The position numbers were made by a program, and so were the translations under genes. Below, piece after piece: positions 16,442 through 25,749 of a stretch of 64,000 bases of DNA. Each line of letters opens with the position of its first letter. Positions within the stretch are counted from its first letter, which is position 1. Source of the stretch: Halalkalicoccus subterraneus (GTDB lineage: Archaea > Halobacteriota > Halobacteria > Halobacteriales > Halalkalicoccaceae); NCBI RefSeq assembly GCF_003697815.1, contig NZ_RDQG01000016.1, forward strand, positions 1 through 64,000. Reading direction: 5' to 3'. The notes below the pieces were generated by a model. That model did not search any database and had not been told where the DNA came from. It saw only the letters and a program-made list of their open reading frames with translations.

Positions 16442-18151
16442 TTATTGCGCTTTCTTCTCTATCTCCCGCTCGCGAAGCTCGATACGGCGAATCTTTCCCG
16501 TTTCAGTTCGTGGTAGTTCGCGTACGAACTCAACTTCACGTGGATACTTGTACGGTGCGAGCGTGTCCTTGACGTGACTCTGGATCTCGTCGACCAGATC
16601 GTCTCCCGAGAGAACACCGTCGGCGGTCACGACAAATGCCTTAACGATCGCGCCGCGTTCCTCGTTCGGGCTACCGACGACGGCAACCTCGCTGACGGAA
16701 CCGAGTTCCTCAATGACGGCCTCAACCTCCGGGCCTGGGATATTGTAGCCGCTAGATATGATAAGATCATCATTTCGGGACTTATACTCAAAACGACCGT
16801 CCTCCCGCTGGACGAAGATATCGCCTGGGTACGACCAGTTGTTCTTCACCGCGTTGGCCTGCTTTCGTGGTCGGTTCCAATACTCAATACCAGTCGGACC
16901 ACGAACGGCTAGCAACCCTGCTTCGCCGCGGTCGCATTCCTCGCCGGTCTCGGGATCGACGATCTTGCACTCATAGCCGGGAACCGGAAATCCGGTTGCG
17001 CTTGGATCGATCTCCTCGCCGTGACGGTGACTGATGAATATATGGAGCATCTCTGTTGTTCCAATCCCGTCGAGCAGTTCGATCCCATATTCCCTCTTGA
17101 ACGACTCGAACGTTGTTGGCGTTAACGGCTCACCGGCGCTCGCGCCCACGCGAAGGGAAGAGATGTCGTAATTTTCGGGACCGTCGGGGTACTTTGAGAG
17201 AATCTGATTAAATGCAGTCGGGATCGAACAGAGGATCGAAATTCCGTGGGCGTCGATAGCTTCCAGTAAATCCCCCGGTGTAGCGTCTTCAACAAGACTC
17301 GTACTGGCTCCGAAGCGAAGCGGGAACGTAACAAGATCGCCGTAGCCGTACGCGAATGGAAGCGGTGGGTTTCCACCGAAGACGTCCTCCTCAGTCGGTT
17401 CGAGACAGTACTGGGCGTAGGTATCCGCGCTCGCAAGCAAATTTCGGTGGGTGTGGACCGCGCCCTTGGGCTCGCCCGTCGTCCCACTCGTGTACAGCAT
17501 TAACGCTACATCGTCGCGTTCCGTTTTATGTGCGTCAAGATCGCTACTCGCATCATTAAGGAGCGTATCGTAGTCGTAGTGATCGTGTTCGACGCTATTG
17601 CGCTCGGCGACGATAACGTTCTCAACGGTTTCGAGGCTTGGCAATGCATTTTCGATTTCCTCAAGGAGGTCGTCGTAGACAACGACTGTCGTCGCCTCGG
17701 CATTATTGATGATATGATCGAGTTCCGCGGCCCGAAGGAGCTTCATCGAAGGAAGCGCGACGGCACCGATCTTTTGTGCGGCGAGGCAGGTTACGACCGC
17801 TTCGGGTCGGTTGGGGAATCTGGCGACAACCCGATCGCCGGGCTCGACCCCAAGACCGATGAGTGCGTTTCCCATCTGATTGACCGTATCTTGTAACTCC
17901 GCATAGGAGATAGTTTGATCCTCAAAGTGGACGGCAACATTATCTCCCCGTCCCTCGTGAACGTGTCTATCTACTAGCTCTTCCGCCACGTTGATTTGTC
18001 GAGGGTAGTGTACTTCCGGAACGGCGTGGACGTAATCCGGTCCGTTCGCCTCGTCCGGCAGGTACTCCGATGGTATACTGGACTGCATATCCGAATAGAT
18101 CATCATAGTTTCGGGAGAAATACCTAACGGTTCCTTTCCTGCAAGAGCCAA
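16442..18151 (-). CDS. Aryl-CoA ligase (benzoate/2-aminobenzoate-CoA ligase type)
   Basis: 569 residues, AMP-forming adenylate family. The P-loop-like LMLYTSGTTGEPKGAVHTHR, the GIGTTEMLHIF motif, the YKSRNDDLIISSGYNI hinge and the C-terminal LPRTETGKIRR lysine motif are all present. The early region (YPRQINVAEELVD, then PSMKLLRAAELDHI) resembles benzoate- and especially 2-aminobenzoate-CoA ligases rather than PaaK-type phenylacetate ligases. It activates an aromatic acid to its CoA thioester, which the nearby oxygenase could use. The start at 18151 gives a somewhat long N-terminus; internal ATGs exist within the first 27 codons. The CoA-transferase genes lie upstream on the same strand. Confidence 0.88.
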   Translation of the reverse strand: MALAGKEPLGISPETMMIYSDMQSSIPSEYLPDEANGPDYVHAVPEVHYPRQINVAEELVDRHVHEGRGDNVAVHFEDQTISYAELQDTVNQMGNALIGLGVEPGDRVVARFPNRPEAVVTCLAAQKIGAVALPSMKLLRAAELDHIINNAEATTVVVYDDLLEEIENALPSLETVENVIVAERNSVEHDHYDYDTLLNDASSDLDAHKTERDDVALMLYTSGTTGEPKGAVHTHRNLLASADTYAQYCLEPTEEDVFGGNPPLPFAYGYGDLVTFPLRFGASTSLVEDATPGDLLEAIDAHGISILCSIPTAFNQILSKYPDGPENYDISSLRVGASAGEPLTPTTFESFKREYGIELLDGIGTTEMLHIFISHRHGEEIDPSATGFPVPGYECKIVDPETGEECDRGEAGLLAVRGPTGIEYWNRPRKQANAVKNNWSYPGDIFVQREDGRFEYKSRNDDLIISSGYNIPGPEVEAVIEELGSVSEVAVVGSPNEERGAIVKAFVVTADGVLSGDDLVDEIQSHVKDTLAPYKYPREVEFVRELPRTETGKIRRIELREREIEKKAQ

Positions 18152-18272
18152 GAAAGGTTATGGGCAGAAATCGGATGCGTTTTCATATTCTCATAGTCCG
18201 AACAAGGCTCTTCTTCCGATTTCGGTTGTTCAACACAATTGGGTGAGGACGATCCCGGTACTCACATTACTC

Positions 18273-19052
18273 TCAGGATTGAGTCCAGAACCCGTCCGGG
18301 TCGAATGTCCGAATCAGTTTCAATTCCTCATCAGTGGGCTCGGGAGTCGTCATCACTGTACCTTTGCCGATATCCTCGGCAGTATTCATTTCCCAGGGGA
18401 AGTCGACTAGCACCTCCTCTGCTGAGATCCCTGGATGGACGCTCCGAAGGTAGAGTTCCCCGTCGGCATCGAAGCCGAATGTCGCCTTCGAAGTCACGAG
18501 TGCGCTGGGGCCGCCACCGGGTGCGGGGTGGTTCTTCCGCCTCCCACCGGTGTGGCTGTGACCCGGACTCGTCACGTAATGGACTTCCTCGGTAAACCGG
18601 CGTGGTTCGTGAGGCATGAGCAGCACGGTTCGACCAGCCATACAGGCAATATCGCATGCGCCACCGCTGCCAGGAAGGCGAATTTCGTCATCACCACTCT
18701 GAACCCACGTCGTGTTGAGATTGCCATACCGGTCTATCTCCGCGCCGCCGAGGAATCCGACATCTATGTCCCCACGCTGGAGACGGCTCATAATGCTCAT
18801 CATTCCCGTCGTCGACACCGCGTGATTCAGGTTCGGCAGATCACACATTGTGTGAATGAATCCGTTTGCAGGCGAATCCCTGACAACGCCGCTCTCGTAC
18901 ACCGCCATCGAATCTGGCGCATGAGTGCTAACAGCGACTTGGAATGCGATAAGCGGCAAGCGCATCCCAACGAATGCCGTGTCACCATCCTCGATCTCCG
19001 CGGCTGCCGCGCTAACCATCAGCTCTCGAGGGGAGTATCCCTCACTGGCCAT
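18273..19052 (-). CDS. CoA-transferase beta subunit (family I, glutaconate/3-oxoadipate type)
   Basis: 259 residues from the ATG at 19052 (MASEGYSP), which overlaps the alpha-subunit end by 11 nt; the longer upstream frame is less likely. The FVGMRLPLIAFQVA start and the GDIDVGFLGGAEIDRYGNLNTT block are typical of beta subunits, as is GSGGACDIAC. Beta subunits of this family carry a catalytic Glu near SENG in some members; here the corresponding YESGVVRD segment holds a Glu. It transfers CoA between an acyl-CoA and a free acid. Together with the ligase it offers two routes to activate acids in this island. Confidence 0.9.
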   Translation of the reverse strand: MASEGYSPRELMVSAAAAEIEDGDTAFVGMRLPLIAFQVAVSTHAPDSMAVYESGVVRDSPANGFIHTMCDLPNLNHAVSTTGMMSIMSRLQRGDIDVGFLGGAEIDRYGNLNTTWVQSGDDEIRLPGSGGACDIACMAGRTVLLMPHEPRRFTEEVHYVTSPGHSHTGGRRKNHPAPGGGPSALVTSKATFGFDADGELYLRSVHPGISAEEVLVDFPWEMNTAEDIGKGTVMTTPEPTDEELKLIRTFDPDGFWTQS

Positions 19053-19938
19053 AGCGCACCTCCGTAGCGACAGTCGGCTCGGTGATCGAAAGGTCGGCGT
19101 CGACTCTATTGATATATTCGGCTCGATCAGAGACGCCATAAACCCACTCGGCGGCCCATTTATCGAAGGCATCCTGTGTTTTAGTTTGCTGATGATAGGT
19201 CAAATAATAGTTGTTATCGCGGTTATAGTGGCCTGCCAATGGCGACGGATGGGCACCGAATGGGCACTCGACGACGGCTGTCACCTGTTCGCTTGTGATC
19301 GCGACCCGACTCGGATCAGCCGTAATCACCTCTGGATCAACAATTTCCTCGGCGGTGACCAAGATGTTCTCTGCAGCACCAACGGCTGGATCAAGAATAC
19401 CGGTGTTACCCCATAGGTGAACGTTGCCATCAGGACTCGCCCGCTGTGCATGAACGATCGTCCAGTCCGGTTCGATTGAAGGTACGAGAGCGAGTTCCTC
19501 CTCCGAAAATGGATCGATCTCCTTTTGGAACAGGTCGCTCCTCTCAAAAATATCGCTCCCCAACAAAGACCGAGTCGGGAGATAAGGGACACCCAAAGCT
19601 CCCGCCTGTAGCGCAAGCGCGATGCTGAAGTTCGAGTGATCTTCGATCTCAATTTCACCTTCTTCGATGGCTTCCCGGAATCGATAGCCGGTACCCGCAC
19701 TGACGTTTCCAACCCACGCGGCACGAATTCGGGACACTGTGTCACCGCCGATTAGCTGATCGAACAGGAGGTCACTGATCGGTCCGATTAGCGTGAGGTC
19801 GTCAGTCCCCTGTCGAAGGAGTTCGTGACCCGCAGCGAATGGGATCGCATGTTCGAGAGCAAGACCAATAGCTACCGAGCTGCCGGGCTTGATTCGAGAT
19901 ACTGCCTCCTCTAGTGTAGTTGTTGTTTGGTCTACCAT
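19042..19938 (-). CDS. CoA-transferase alpha subunit (GctA-like)
   Basis: 298 residues. The IKPGSSVAIGLALEHAIPFA start, the AWVGNVSAGTGYRFREAIEEG segment and HAQRASPDGNVHLWG match alpha subunits of glutaconate CoA-transferase-like enzymes. It heads the CoA-transferase pair, with the beta gene overlapping its 3' end. The divergent binding-protein gene starts 118 nt away, so the AT-rich gap between them is a two-way promoter region. Family members act on glutaconate, 3-oxoadipate or aromatic succinates; the substrate here is not evident. Confidence 0.9.
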   Translation of the reverse strand: MVDQTTTTLEEAVSRIKPGSSVAIGLALEHAIPFAAGHELLRQGTDDLTLIGPISDLLFDQLIGGDTVSRIRAAWVGNVSAGTGYRFREAIEEGEIEIEDHSNFSIALALQAGALGVPYLPTRSLLGSDIFERSDLFQKEIDPFSEEELALVPSIEPDWTIVHAQRASPDGNVHLWGNTGILDPAVGAAENILVTAEEIVDPEVITADPSRVAITSEQVTAVVECPFGAHPSPLAGHYNRDNNYYLTYHQQTKTQDAFDKWAAEWVYGVSDRAEYINRVDADLSITEPTVATEVRYGQ

Positions 19939-20024
19939 CCACTACTCCTTGTCGAACAATAACATATAAAATCGCCCCCTCGCATAATCCGTCTATAGAT
20001 CATATGAAACGAATGAGTAGAAAA

Positions 20025-20033
20025 TTATAAATA
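20025..20033 (+). promoter_or_regulatory. TATA box of the LivK-type transporter operon
   Basis: TTATAAATA lies 31 nt before the ATG at 20056 and 25 nt before an alternative ATG at 20050. Usual TATA-to-start spacing would put the transcript start near 20055, which favours 20056. Confidence 0.55.
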
Positions 20034-20055
20034 GTTTAGTATACCTCGAATGAGT

Positions 20056-21297
20056 ATGTCTCATAGAGGCGTGGATGTAATTACCACACAACGGCAGGGA
20101 TCCACAACAAGTTCATCAGGCATCTCGCGGCGACAGTACTTGCAAACGAGCGCGCTACTCGGGACGACGGCGGGGATCGCTGGCTGTCTCGGGGAAGGAG
20201 ATGACACCCTCACTGTCGGGTATGTGCTCCCGTTCACCGGCGTCTACTCGCTACTTGGCGACAGTATTGTAAACGGGTTCGAGATGTACGTCGATGAACA
20301 GGGTGGGGAAATCGACGGGCAAGAGGTCGAGTTCGTGAGCAGAGACACAGAGGCGGACACCGACACCGGTGTGTCGGTTGCCCGCGAACTACTCGTCGAA
20401 GCTGGCGCCGATGTTCTGGTCGGTCCGGTCTCGAGTGCCGTTGCAATCGCAATGATGCAGACAGTCGAAAATGAGTCAAGCGCAATCTGGCTTAACGCAA
20501 ACGCAGGCGATTACCGCGTTGTCCAGGATGGCTGCCTGCCGTATCATTTCCGTACATCATTCAATGATTGGCAGACGAGCGCACCGCTCGCACCGTGGGT
20601 CTACGAGAACGTCGCTGATAATATCGTTCTCACCTACGCCGACTACGCGTTCGGTCAGAACTCGCGTGACTTCTTCGCCGAGGCATTCGAGGAGGCTGGC
20701 GGCGAGGTCGTTGATGAGGTGACAGTCCCGCTTGGTACCGACGACTTTTCGCCATATATGGGAGATATCGAGGGAAGTGGAGCAGACGCAGTGTACTCGT
20801 TTTTCGCCGGTAGCGACGCAGTAAACTACATTACACAGTTCCACGAGTTCGGTCTTGACGAGGAGATGGTTCAGACAGGTAGTGGATTCTTATTAGACGA
20901 AGATTCGCTTCCAGCTCAGGGTAACGCCGCAGTCGGGAAGTACTCTCTGCTCCACTACGCATCGAATCATGAACGAACACAGGAATTCGTCGAGAGCTAT
21001 CGTGAAGAGCACGATGAGACACCGAACGTCTACGCCTGTCAAGGGTATGACTCCGCACAGGCGTTCGAGCTGGCCGTCACTGAGGGTGGAACGGATCCCG
21101 ACGCGATGGTGGAGGCGCTTCGTGGTGCAGAAATCGATAGCCCTCGGGGTGACTTCAGTTTCCATCCGGAGACGAATGACCCAGTTCAGGACATGTATGT
21201 TCGCGAGGTAGTTGAGGGAGAGGACGGACCTGAAAACGAGATCGTCGAAACACTCGAAACAGTCGAACCACCCACGTGGGGTTGCAGCCTAGATTGA
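20056..21297 (+). CDS. Branched-chain amino acid-type ABC substrate-binding lipoprotein (LivK family)
   Basis: About 413 residues. An N-terminal twin-arginine lipoprotein signal is seen: SRRQYLQTSALLGTTAGIAGC, with the Cys lipobox near residue 43, so the protein is exported folded and anchored outside. The mature part begins TLTVGYVLPFTGVYSLLGDS, the standard type I periplasmic-binding fold of LivK-like receptors. It likely captures the aromatic acid or a related carboxylate for the permease encoded next. In aromatic-degradation islands such binding proteins often bind benzoate-like acids rather than amino acids. It starts a five-gene transporter operon. Confidence 0.93.
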   Translation: MSHRGVDVITTQRQGSTTSSSGISRRQYLQTSALLGTTAGIAGCLGEGDDTLTVGYVLPFTGVYSLLGDSIVNGFEMYVDEQGGEIDGQEVEFVSRDTEADTDTGVSVARELLVEAGADVLVGPVSSAVAIAMMQTVENESSAIWLNANAGDYRVVQDGCLPYHFRTSFNDWQTSAPLAPWVYENVADNIVLTYADYAFGQNSRDFFAEAFEEAGGEVVDEVTVPLGTDDFSPYMGDIEGSGADAVYSFFAGSDAVNYITQFHEFGLDEEMVQTGSGFLLDEDSLPAQGNAAVGKYSLLHYASNHERTQEFVESYREEHDETPNVYACQGYDSAQAFELAVTEGGTDPDAMVEALRGAEIDSPRGDFSFHPETNDPVQDMYVREVVEGEDGPENEIVETLETVEPPTWGCSLD

Positions 21298-21345
21298 AAC
21301 GATGACACGATGCTTATTCGGCAATAGATTGGTCTGGAGGCGCGT

Positions 21346-22215
21346 ATGCTAGAGTCGCTCCTCCGAGCGACTCTTCTGGGCCTCCAACTTGGAGTGACGC
21401 TCGCGCTCATCGCCGCCGGACTTACACTGATCTTCGGAATGATGGATGTGATCAATTTCGCTCACGGAGCGCTATATATGCTCGGCGCGTACATCGGTCT
21501 GGTAATCGCAGATCTCCTCGGAAGCTTTTGGCTCGCGCTCTTGCTCGCCCCATTAGTCGTTGGGGTGATTGGAGCCGGTATTGAGATTTTCTCGCTACGC
21601 CCTCTGTACGGCCGCAATCCACTATATCACATCCTACTCACGTTCGGGCTTGCGATCATGGCCCAAGGAATTATCGTCGAAATATGGGGCGCACGCTCTC
21701 GGCGGATACCAGCTCCCGAGTTGCTCTCCGGGTCAGTGTCAGTTGGCCCCGTTACCTATCCAGTCTACTGGCTATTCGTACTCGCATTCAGTACTATCTT
21801 GATCGGGACGATCTGGATCGCCATTGAGCGCAGCGATCTCGGGATTCTCATGCGGGCGAGCGCCCATGATACCGAAATGGTCGATGCGCTCGGTGTCGAC
21901 GTTAAAAAGGTGTTTACTGCTGTGTTCGTCTTTGGGGCAGCGCTCGCAGCTATCGCTGGCGTGCTACTCGGTGCGTCGCGGTCGGTTCATCCAGGAATGG
22001 GCTTCGGTGTTATCATTGAGGCGTTTGTTATCGTCGTTATCGGCGGACTCGGCAGTTTCAAGGGCGCGATCTACGCGGCGCTGTTGATTGGGCTCGTTAT
22101 TGCATATGGCGCCCTAATCGCACCGGCACTGACCGACCTGTTCATCTTTACGCTGATGGCGGCAGTTCTAATCATTAAACCAAGCGGCCTGTTCGGCGCA
22201 ACGGAGGCGGCCTGA
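21346..22215 (+). CDS. LivH-type ABC permease
   Basis: 289 residues, mostly hydrophobic with about eight membrane segments. The MMDVINFAHGALYMLGAYIG segment and the GLGSFKGAIYAALLIGL loop are the hallmarks of LivH permeases. It forms the membrane channel with LivM and is placed between the binding protein and LivM in the usual order. LivM begins two nt after its stop. Confidence 0.92.
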   Translation: MLESLLRATLLGLQLGVTLALIAAGLTLIFGMMDVINFAHGALYMLGAYIGLVIADLLGSFWLALLLAPLVVGVIGAGIEIFSLRPLYGRNPLYHILLTFGLAIMAQGIIVEIWGARSRRIPAPELLSGSVSVGPVTYPVYWLFVLAFSTILIGTIWIAIERSDLGILMRASAHDTEMVDALGVDVKKVFTAVFVFGAALAAIAGVLLGASRSVHPGMGFGVIIEAFVIVVIGGLGSFKGAIYAALLIGLVIAYGALIAPALTDLFIFTLMAAVLIIKPSGLFGATEAA

Positions 22216-22217
22216 TC

Positions 22218-23321
22218 ATGAAGGCGATTACCGAGTATGCACACAACCTGAAGGAGGCGGTCGGACTCAGCGAAGTAACAGCTCCGGCCGGTGAGCAGGT
22301 TCTGTCCTCACAGGGTCGTATTGCAGCCCTAATCGTTGCTGGTGTCCTGGCTGCGTTCGCCCCGGTCGCACAGGCGTTCGAACCGTTCTGGTTGAATCTC
22401 TTGACGCGAATGCTCGTCTTCGCGTTACTTGCATTGAGTTTGGATTTCGTCTTCGGGTACGCTGGCCTCCTCTCGTTCGGGCATGCGGCAATGTTCGGTG
22501 CTGGCGGCTATACGGCCGCCCTCGTGGTACGAGAAATGACGACGAATGCGCTGATTGTCCTACCGATATCGATGCTGGTGGGGATCCTCGTCGCGGCATT
22601 CATTGGCTGGTTCAGCGTCCGTGCAAAAGGAATCTACTTCGCCATGCTGACGCTGGCGTTCGCTCAGATGTTCTACGTGATCATATTTACCGATCTTCCG
22701 GCAGCAGCACTAGGTGTCGAAACGATCACTGGCGGCGACGACGGCCTCTTTGGTATCCCGCTATACGACATCTTTGGAATCGATTTTGGCTCGCGACTAT
22801 TGTATTTCTACCTGACACTTGTATTCGTACTCTTATCGTTCGCCATCCTCGTCCGGGTGGCGAACTCACCATTTGGCCGTACAATGCAGGGGATCCGCGA
22901 GAACGAGGAACGTATGCAATTCATTGGCTACAATGTCCAGCGCTACAAATTGCTTGCCTTCGCGATCAGTGGTGGATTTGCCGGGCTTGCTGGGGGACTA
23001 TATGTTCCGTTCCAAAGTGTTGCCCAGCCTGGATTACTCCACTGGACGATCAGTGGCGAACTCGTCGTGATGCTATTGCTCGGCGGGATGGGAACTCTTT
23101 GGGGCCCAATGCTCGGCGGTGCGCTCGTGATCTACCTCGAGGAACGGCTCGCTGGCTTCGCCACCTGGGAGATTATCCTAGGAAGCGTGTTTGTCGTTGT
23201 TGTGATTTTCGCACCACGAGGGCTTGCCGGCACGCTAATTTCCATCAGAAACGACCCACGTAATGCAATCACCAATGCAAAGGGAGCGCTTCGAAATTAT
23301 ATAGAAAAGGTGAAAGGATGA
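22218..23321 (+). CDS. LivM-type ABC permease
   Basis: 367 residues with roughly ten hydrophobic segments. The GYAGLLSFGHAAMFGAGGY motif and the late LLGGMGTLWGPMLGGALV loop (EAA-like contact with the ATPases) are characteristic of LivM. A charged N-terminal extension of about 30 residues precedes the first membrane span. Its stop overlaps the LivG start by 4 nt, so translation is coupled. Confidence 0.92.
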   Translation: MKAITEYAHNLKEAVGLSEVTAPAGEQVLSSQGRIAALIVAGVLAAFAPVAQAFEPFWLNLLTRMLVFALLALSLDFVFGYAGLLSFGHAAMFGAGGYTAALVVREMTTNALIVLPISMLVGILVAAFIGWFSVRAKGIYFAMLTLAFAQMFYVIIFTDLPAAALGVETITGGDDGLFGIPLYDIFGIDFGSRLLYFYLTLVFVLLSFAILVRVANSPFGRTMQGIRENEERMQFIGYNVQRYKLLAFAISGGFAGLAGGLYVPFQSVAQPGLLHWTISGELVVMLLLGGMGTLWGPMLGGALVIYLEERLAGFATWEIILGSVFVVVVIFAPRGLAGTLISIRNDPRNAITNAKGALRNYIEKVKG

Positions 23322-24115
23322 CACAAAGCCACACTACAAACACTATCGAATCGACACGAGAGGACGGAGAGCCAATACTCTCGACTGAGAATTTGACTAA
23401 GAAATTTGGGACACTCACGGCAGTTGACGGAGTCTCACTCGAGATACCAGCCAATCGAATTACCTCAATAATTGGTCCGAATGGCGCGGGCAAAACTACG
23501 CTATTCAACCTCTTTACGGGTAAGTACGAACCGACTGACGGTCAAATAACGCTTCGCGGCGACCGGATCGACGGTGAGGAACCTCACCGTCTCGTTGAAC
23601 GCGGGCTAGTCCGCTCGTTCCAGATAACTAATTTTTTCGCAGACCTTACCGCCCGCGAGAATATTCGACTGGCGACTCAAGCTCCACACACCGGATTTCG
23701 GCCACGTGATTTTCTCGCCCACCATCGCGGCCTTGAGGCGGCAACTGAGTCTGCCGAGCAAATTCTCGAGCGCGTTCATTTGTCCCACGTGGCTGACGAG
23801 ACGGCGTCAAACCTCTCGTACGGCCAGCGTCGCCACTTGGAGATCGGAATTTCACTCGCGGCTGATCCTGACCTCTTTCTAATGGACGAGCCAACGGCTG
23901 GAATGAGCCCGGAGGAGACCCGGGAGACCGTCGAATTGATCGAAGAGATCGCATCAGATATCACGCTGATACTCATTGAACATGATATGCATATTGTTAT
24001 GGGGATCTCAGATCATATTGCAGTCATGAACGAAGGAATGGTACTTGCACGCGGCACTCCCGATCAGATCCGAAACGACGAACGGGTCCAGAAAGCCTAT
24101 TTGGGGGGTGAGTAA
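23318..24115 (+). CDS. LivG-type ABC ATPase
   Basis: 265 residues. Walker A GPNGAGKTT, signature region NLSYGQRRHLEIGISLA, Walker B LFLMDEPTAGMSPEE and the switch His in LILIEHDM are intact. The LSYGQ signature replaces LSGGQ, as usual in LivG proteins. It hydrolyses ATP on the cytoplasmic face together with LivF. It overlaps LivM by 4 nt. Confidence 0.93.
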   Translation: MTQSHTTNTIESTREDGEPILSTENLTKKFGTLTAVDGVSLEIPANRITSIIGPNGAGKTTLFNLFTGKYEPTDGQITLRGDRIDGEEPHRLVERGLVRSFQITNFFADLTARENIRLATQAPHTGFRPRDFLAHHRGLEAATESAEQILERVHLSHVADETASNLSYGQRRHLEIGISLAADPDLFLMDEPTAGMSPEETRETVELIEEIASDITLILIEHDMHIVMGISDHIAVMNEGMVLARGTPDQIRNDERVQKAYLGGE

Positions 24116-24116
24116 G

Positions 24117-24884
24117 ATGAGCGAACGCACCGAGATCGGCGGCCAAGGCGAAACGCAACCACGTACAAGTGGCAGTCAACGGTTGATCATCGATTCAATC
24201 GATACTTACTACGGGGACAGCCACGTACTGTTCGACGTCTCGCTTTCCGTCGGTGATGGGGAAATCGTCGCACTCGTCGGTCGGAACGGAGCCGGTAAGA
24301 CGACGACACTGCGAAGCATCATGGGGCTGACGCCGGCCCAATCGGGCCGAATCGAGAAGGACGGAGAGCCGATCGATGGATTAGATCCCCACCAAATACG
24401 GAAGCGTGGAATTTCGTGGATTCCCGAGGAACGGCGCGTTTTCGGCGGGCTAACCGTTGAGGAGAACCTCCGATTGGCGGCCCACAGCGCCGACACCGAC
24501 CAGCGAGAGAGTATCGAAGAGGTCTATAAGCGCTTCACCCGACTTGACGAGCGTCGGACCCAGAAGGCCGGAACGATGAGCGGCGGCGAACAACAGATGC
24601 TCGCAATCGCACGGGCGCTATTGGGGCCGGAGACCGACCTCCTGTTGCTTGACGAACCCAGTGAGGGACTTGCCCCACAGATCGTTGAAGATGTCGAAGC
24701 GATTATTCGTGAACTCAATGAGGAGGGCGTGACAATTCTACTCGTAGAACAGAATGCCGAGATGGCACTCGGGCTCGCGGACAGAGCGTACGTACTTGAG
24801 ACTGGAAAGGTAGTTCACGAATCATCGGCTGATGAACTGCTCGCGGATCGCGCGGCTATGGAGCAATATCTGGGGGTGCAGTAA
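24117..24884 (+). CDS. LivF-type ABC ATPase
   Basis: 255 residues from the ATG at 24117, one nt after the LivG stop; an in-frame start at 24045 would lie inside LivG. Walker A GRNGAGKTT, signature MSGGEQQMLAIARAL, Walker B LLLLDEPSEGLAP and LVEQNAEMAL are all typical of LivF. It completes the transporter. The N-terminal 20 residues are a polar extension not conserved in the family. Confidence 0.92.
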   Translation: MSERTEIGGQGETQPRTSGSQRLIIDSIDTYYGDSHVLFDVSLSVGDGEIVALVGRNGAGKTTTLRSIMGLTPAQSGRIEKDGEPIDGLDPHQIRKRGISWIPEERRVFGGLTVEENLRLAAHSADTDQRESIEEVYKRFTRLDERRTQKAGTMSGGEQQMLAIARALLGPETDLLLLDEPSEGLAPQIVEDVEAIIRELNEEGVTILLVEQNAEMALGLADRAYVLETGKVVHESSADELLADRAAMEQYLGVQ

Positions 24885-24915
24885 TGGTCCGAACGGATCT
24901 TGAGAGGGAGAACAG

Positions 24916-25725
24916 ATGACGTGTATTGAGTACGTTCACGACGAAGTCCGTATCGAGTACGTTGAGGATAGAACTGTCGCTCGGCTGGTGATGGAGCCAG
25001 GAGAAAGTCCGTTGAATACATTTGACCCACGGAAGGTCGAATCGATGGCGGCCGCCATCAGAGATCTCGATCCGGTCGGGTGTCTCGTGCTCTATGGGGA
25101 ATCAGGCTTTTCCGCCGGGGCCGACCTCGGTGCTATCAAGGGCACGCCACAAGAGATGCGCCCTGCCACGATCGATACAATCGCGGCAGCGTCAAACCGC
25201 TTTATCCGTGCGGTTCGAGACTTTCCTGCGCCCGTAATCGCGGCCGTTTCGAGGGTCGCTGCCGGTGGGGGGCTTGGATTTGTTCTCGCCTCTGACCTTG
25301 TTCTAATGCACGAGGATGCCATTCTCAACACCGGATATGCACGTGTCGGACTAACACCCGACAACGCCACGCCCTTCTTCCTTGTTAACACCGTCGGCCC
25401 CTACAAAGCCAGAGAACTACTGTTCGAACCGGAATCAATCACTGCTACCGAGGCGGTTGATCTCGGCCTCGCGAACGATGAGTACGTGGTTCCCGAATCG
25501 GAGTTTCTCAACGCAGTCACAGATCGAGCGGCGACGCTCGCCGCTGGCCCGACGGAAGTGTACGCGAAAACAAAAGTCTTGGTCGATACAACGTTCGAGG
25601 GCTCACTCGATCAGCATCTCGAGCAGGAACGGGCTGCGATCAAGGAAATAAGCGGATCGGATACATTCGATGAGGGATTATCGGCGTTTCTCGAGAAACG
25701 ATCACCCGAGTGGGATGAACTATAA
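24916..25725 (+). CDS. Enoyl-CoA hydratase/isomerase family protein
   Basis: 269 residues, crotonase fold. Oxyanion-hole segments SAGADLGAI and RVAAGGGLGFVLASD are present. The catalytic loop reads YARVGLTPDNATPFFL, lacking the two glutamates of classical hydratases (one position is Arg-Val, the other Asp-Asn) and close to 1,2-epoxyphenylacetyl-CoA isomerase (PaaG) and related isomerases, which carry a conserved Asp there. It follows LivF by 31 nt and is probably in the same transcript. Ring-epoxide to oxepin isomerisation is a good hypothesis because an epoxidase lies nearby. Confidence 0.88.
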   Translation: MTCIEYVHDEVRIEYVEDRTVARLVMEPGESPLNTFDPRKVESMAAAIRDLDPVGCLVLYGESGFSAGADLGAIKGTPQEMRPATIDTIAAASNRFIRAVRDFPAPVIAAVSRVAAGGGLGFVLASDLVLMHEDAILNTGYARVGLTPDNATPFFLVNTVGPYKARELLFEPESITATEAVDLGLANDEYVVPESEFLNAVTDRAATLAAGPTEVYAKTKVLVDTTFEGSLDQHLEQERAAIKEISGSDTFDEGLSAFLEKRSPEWDEL

Positions 25726-25749
25726 CCCCTGGGAGACGATAGCCGAGAC

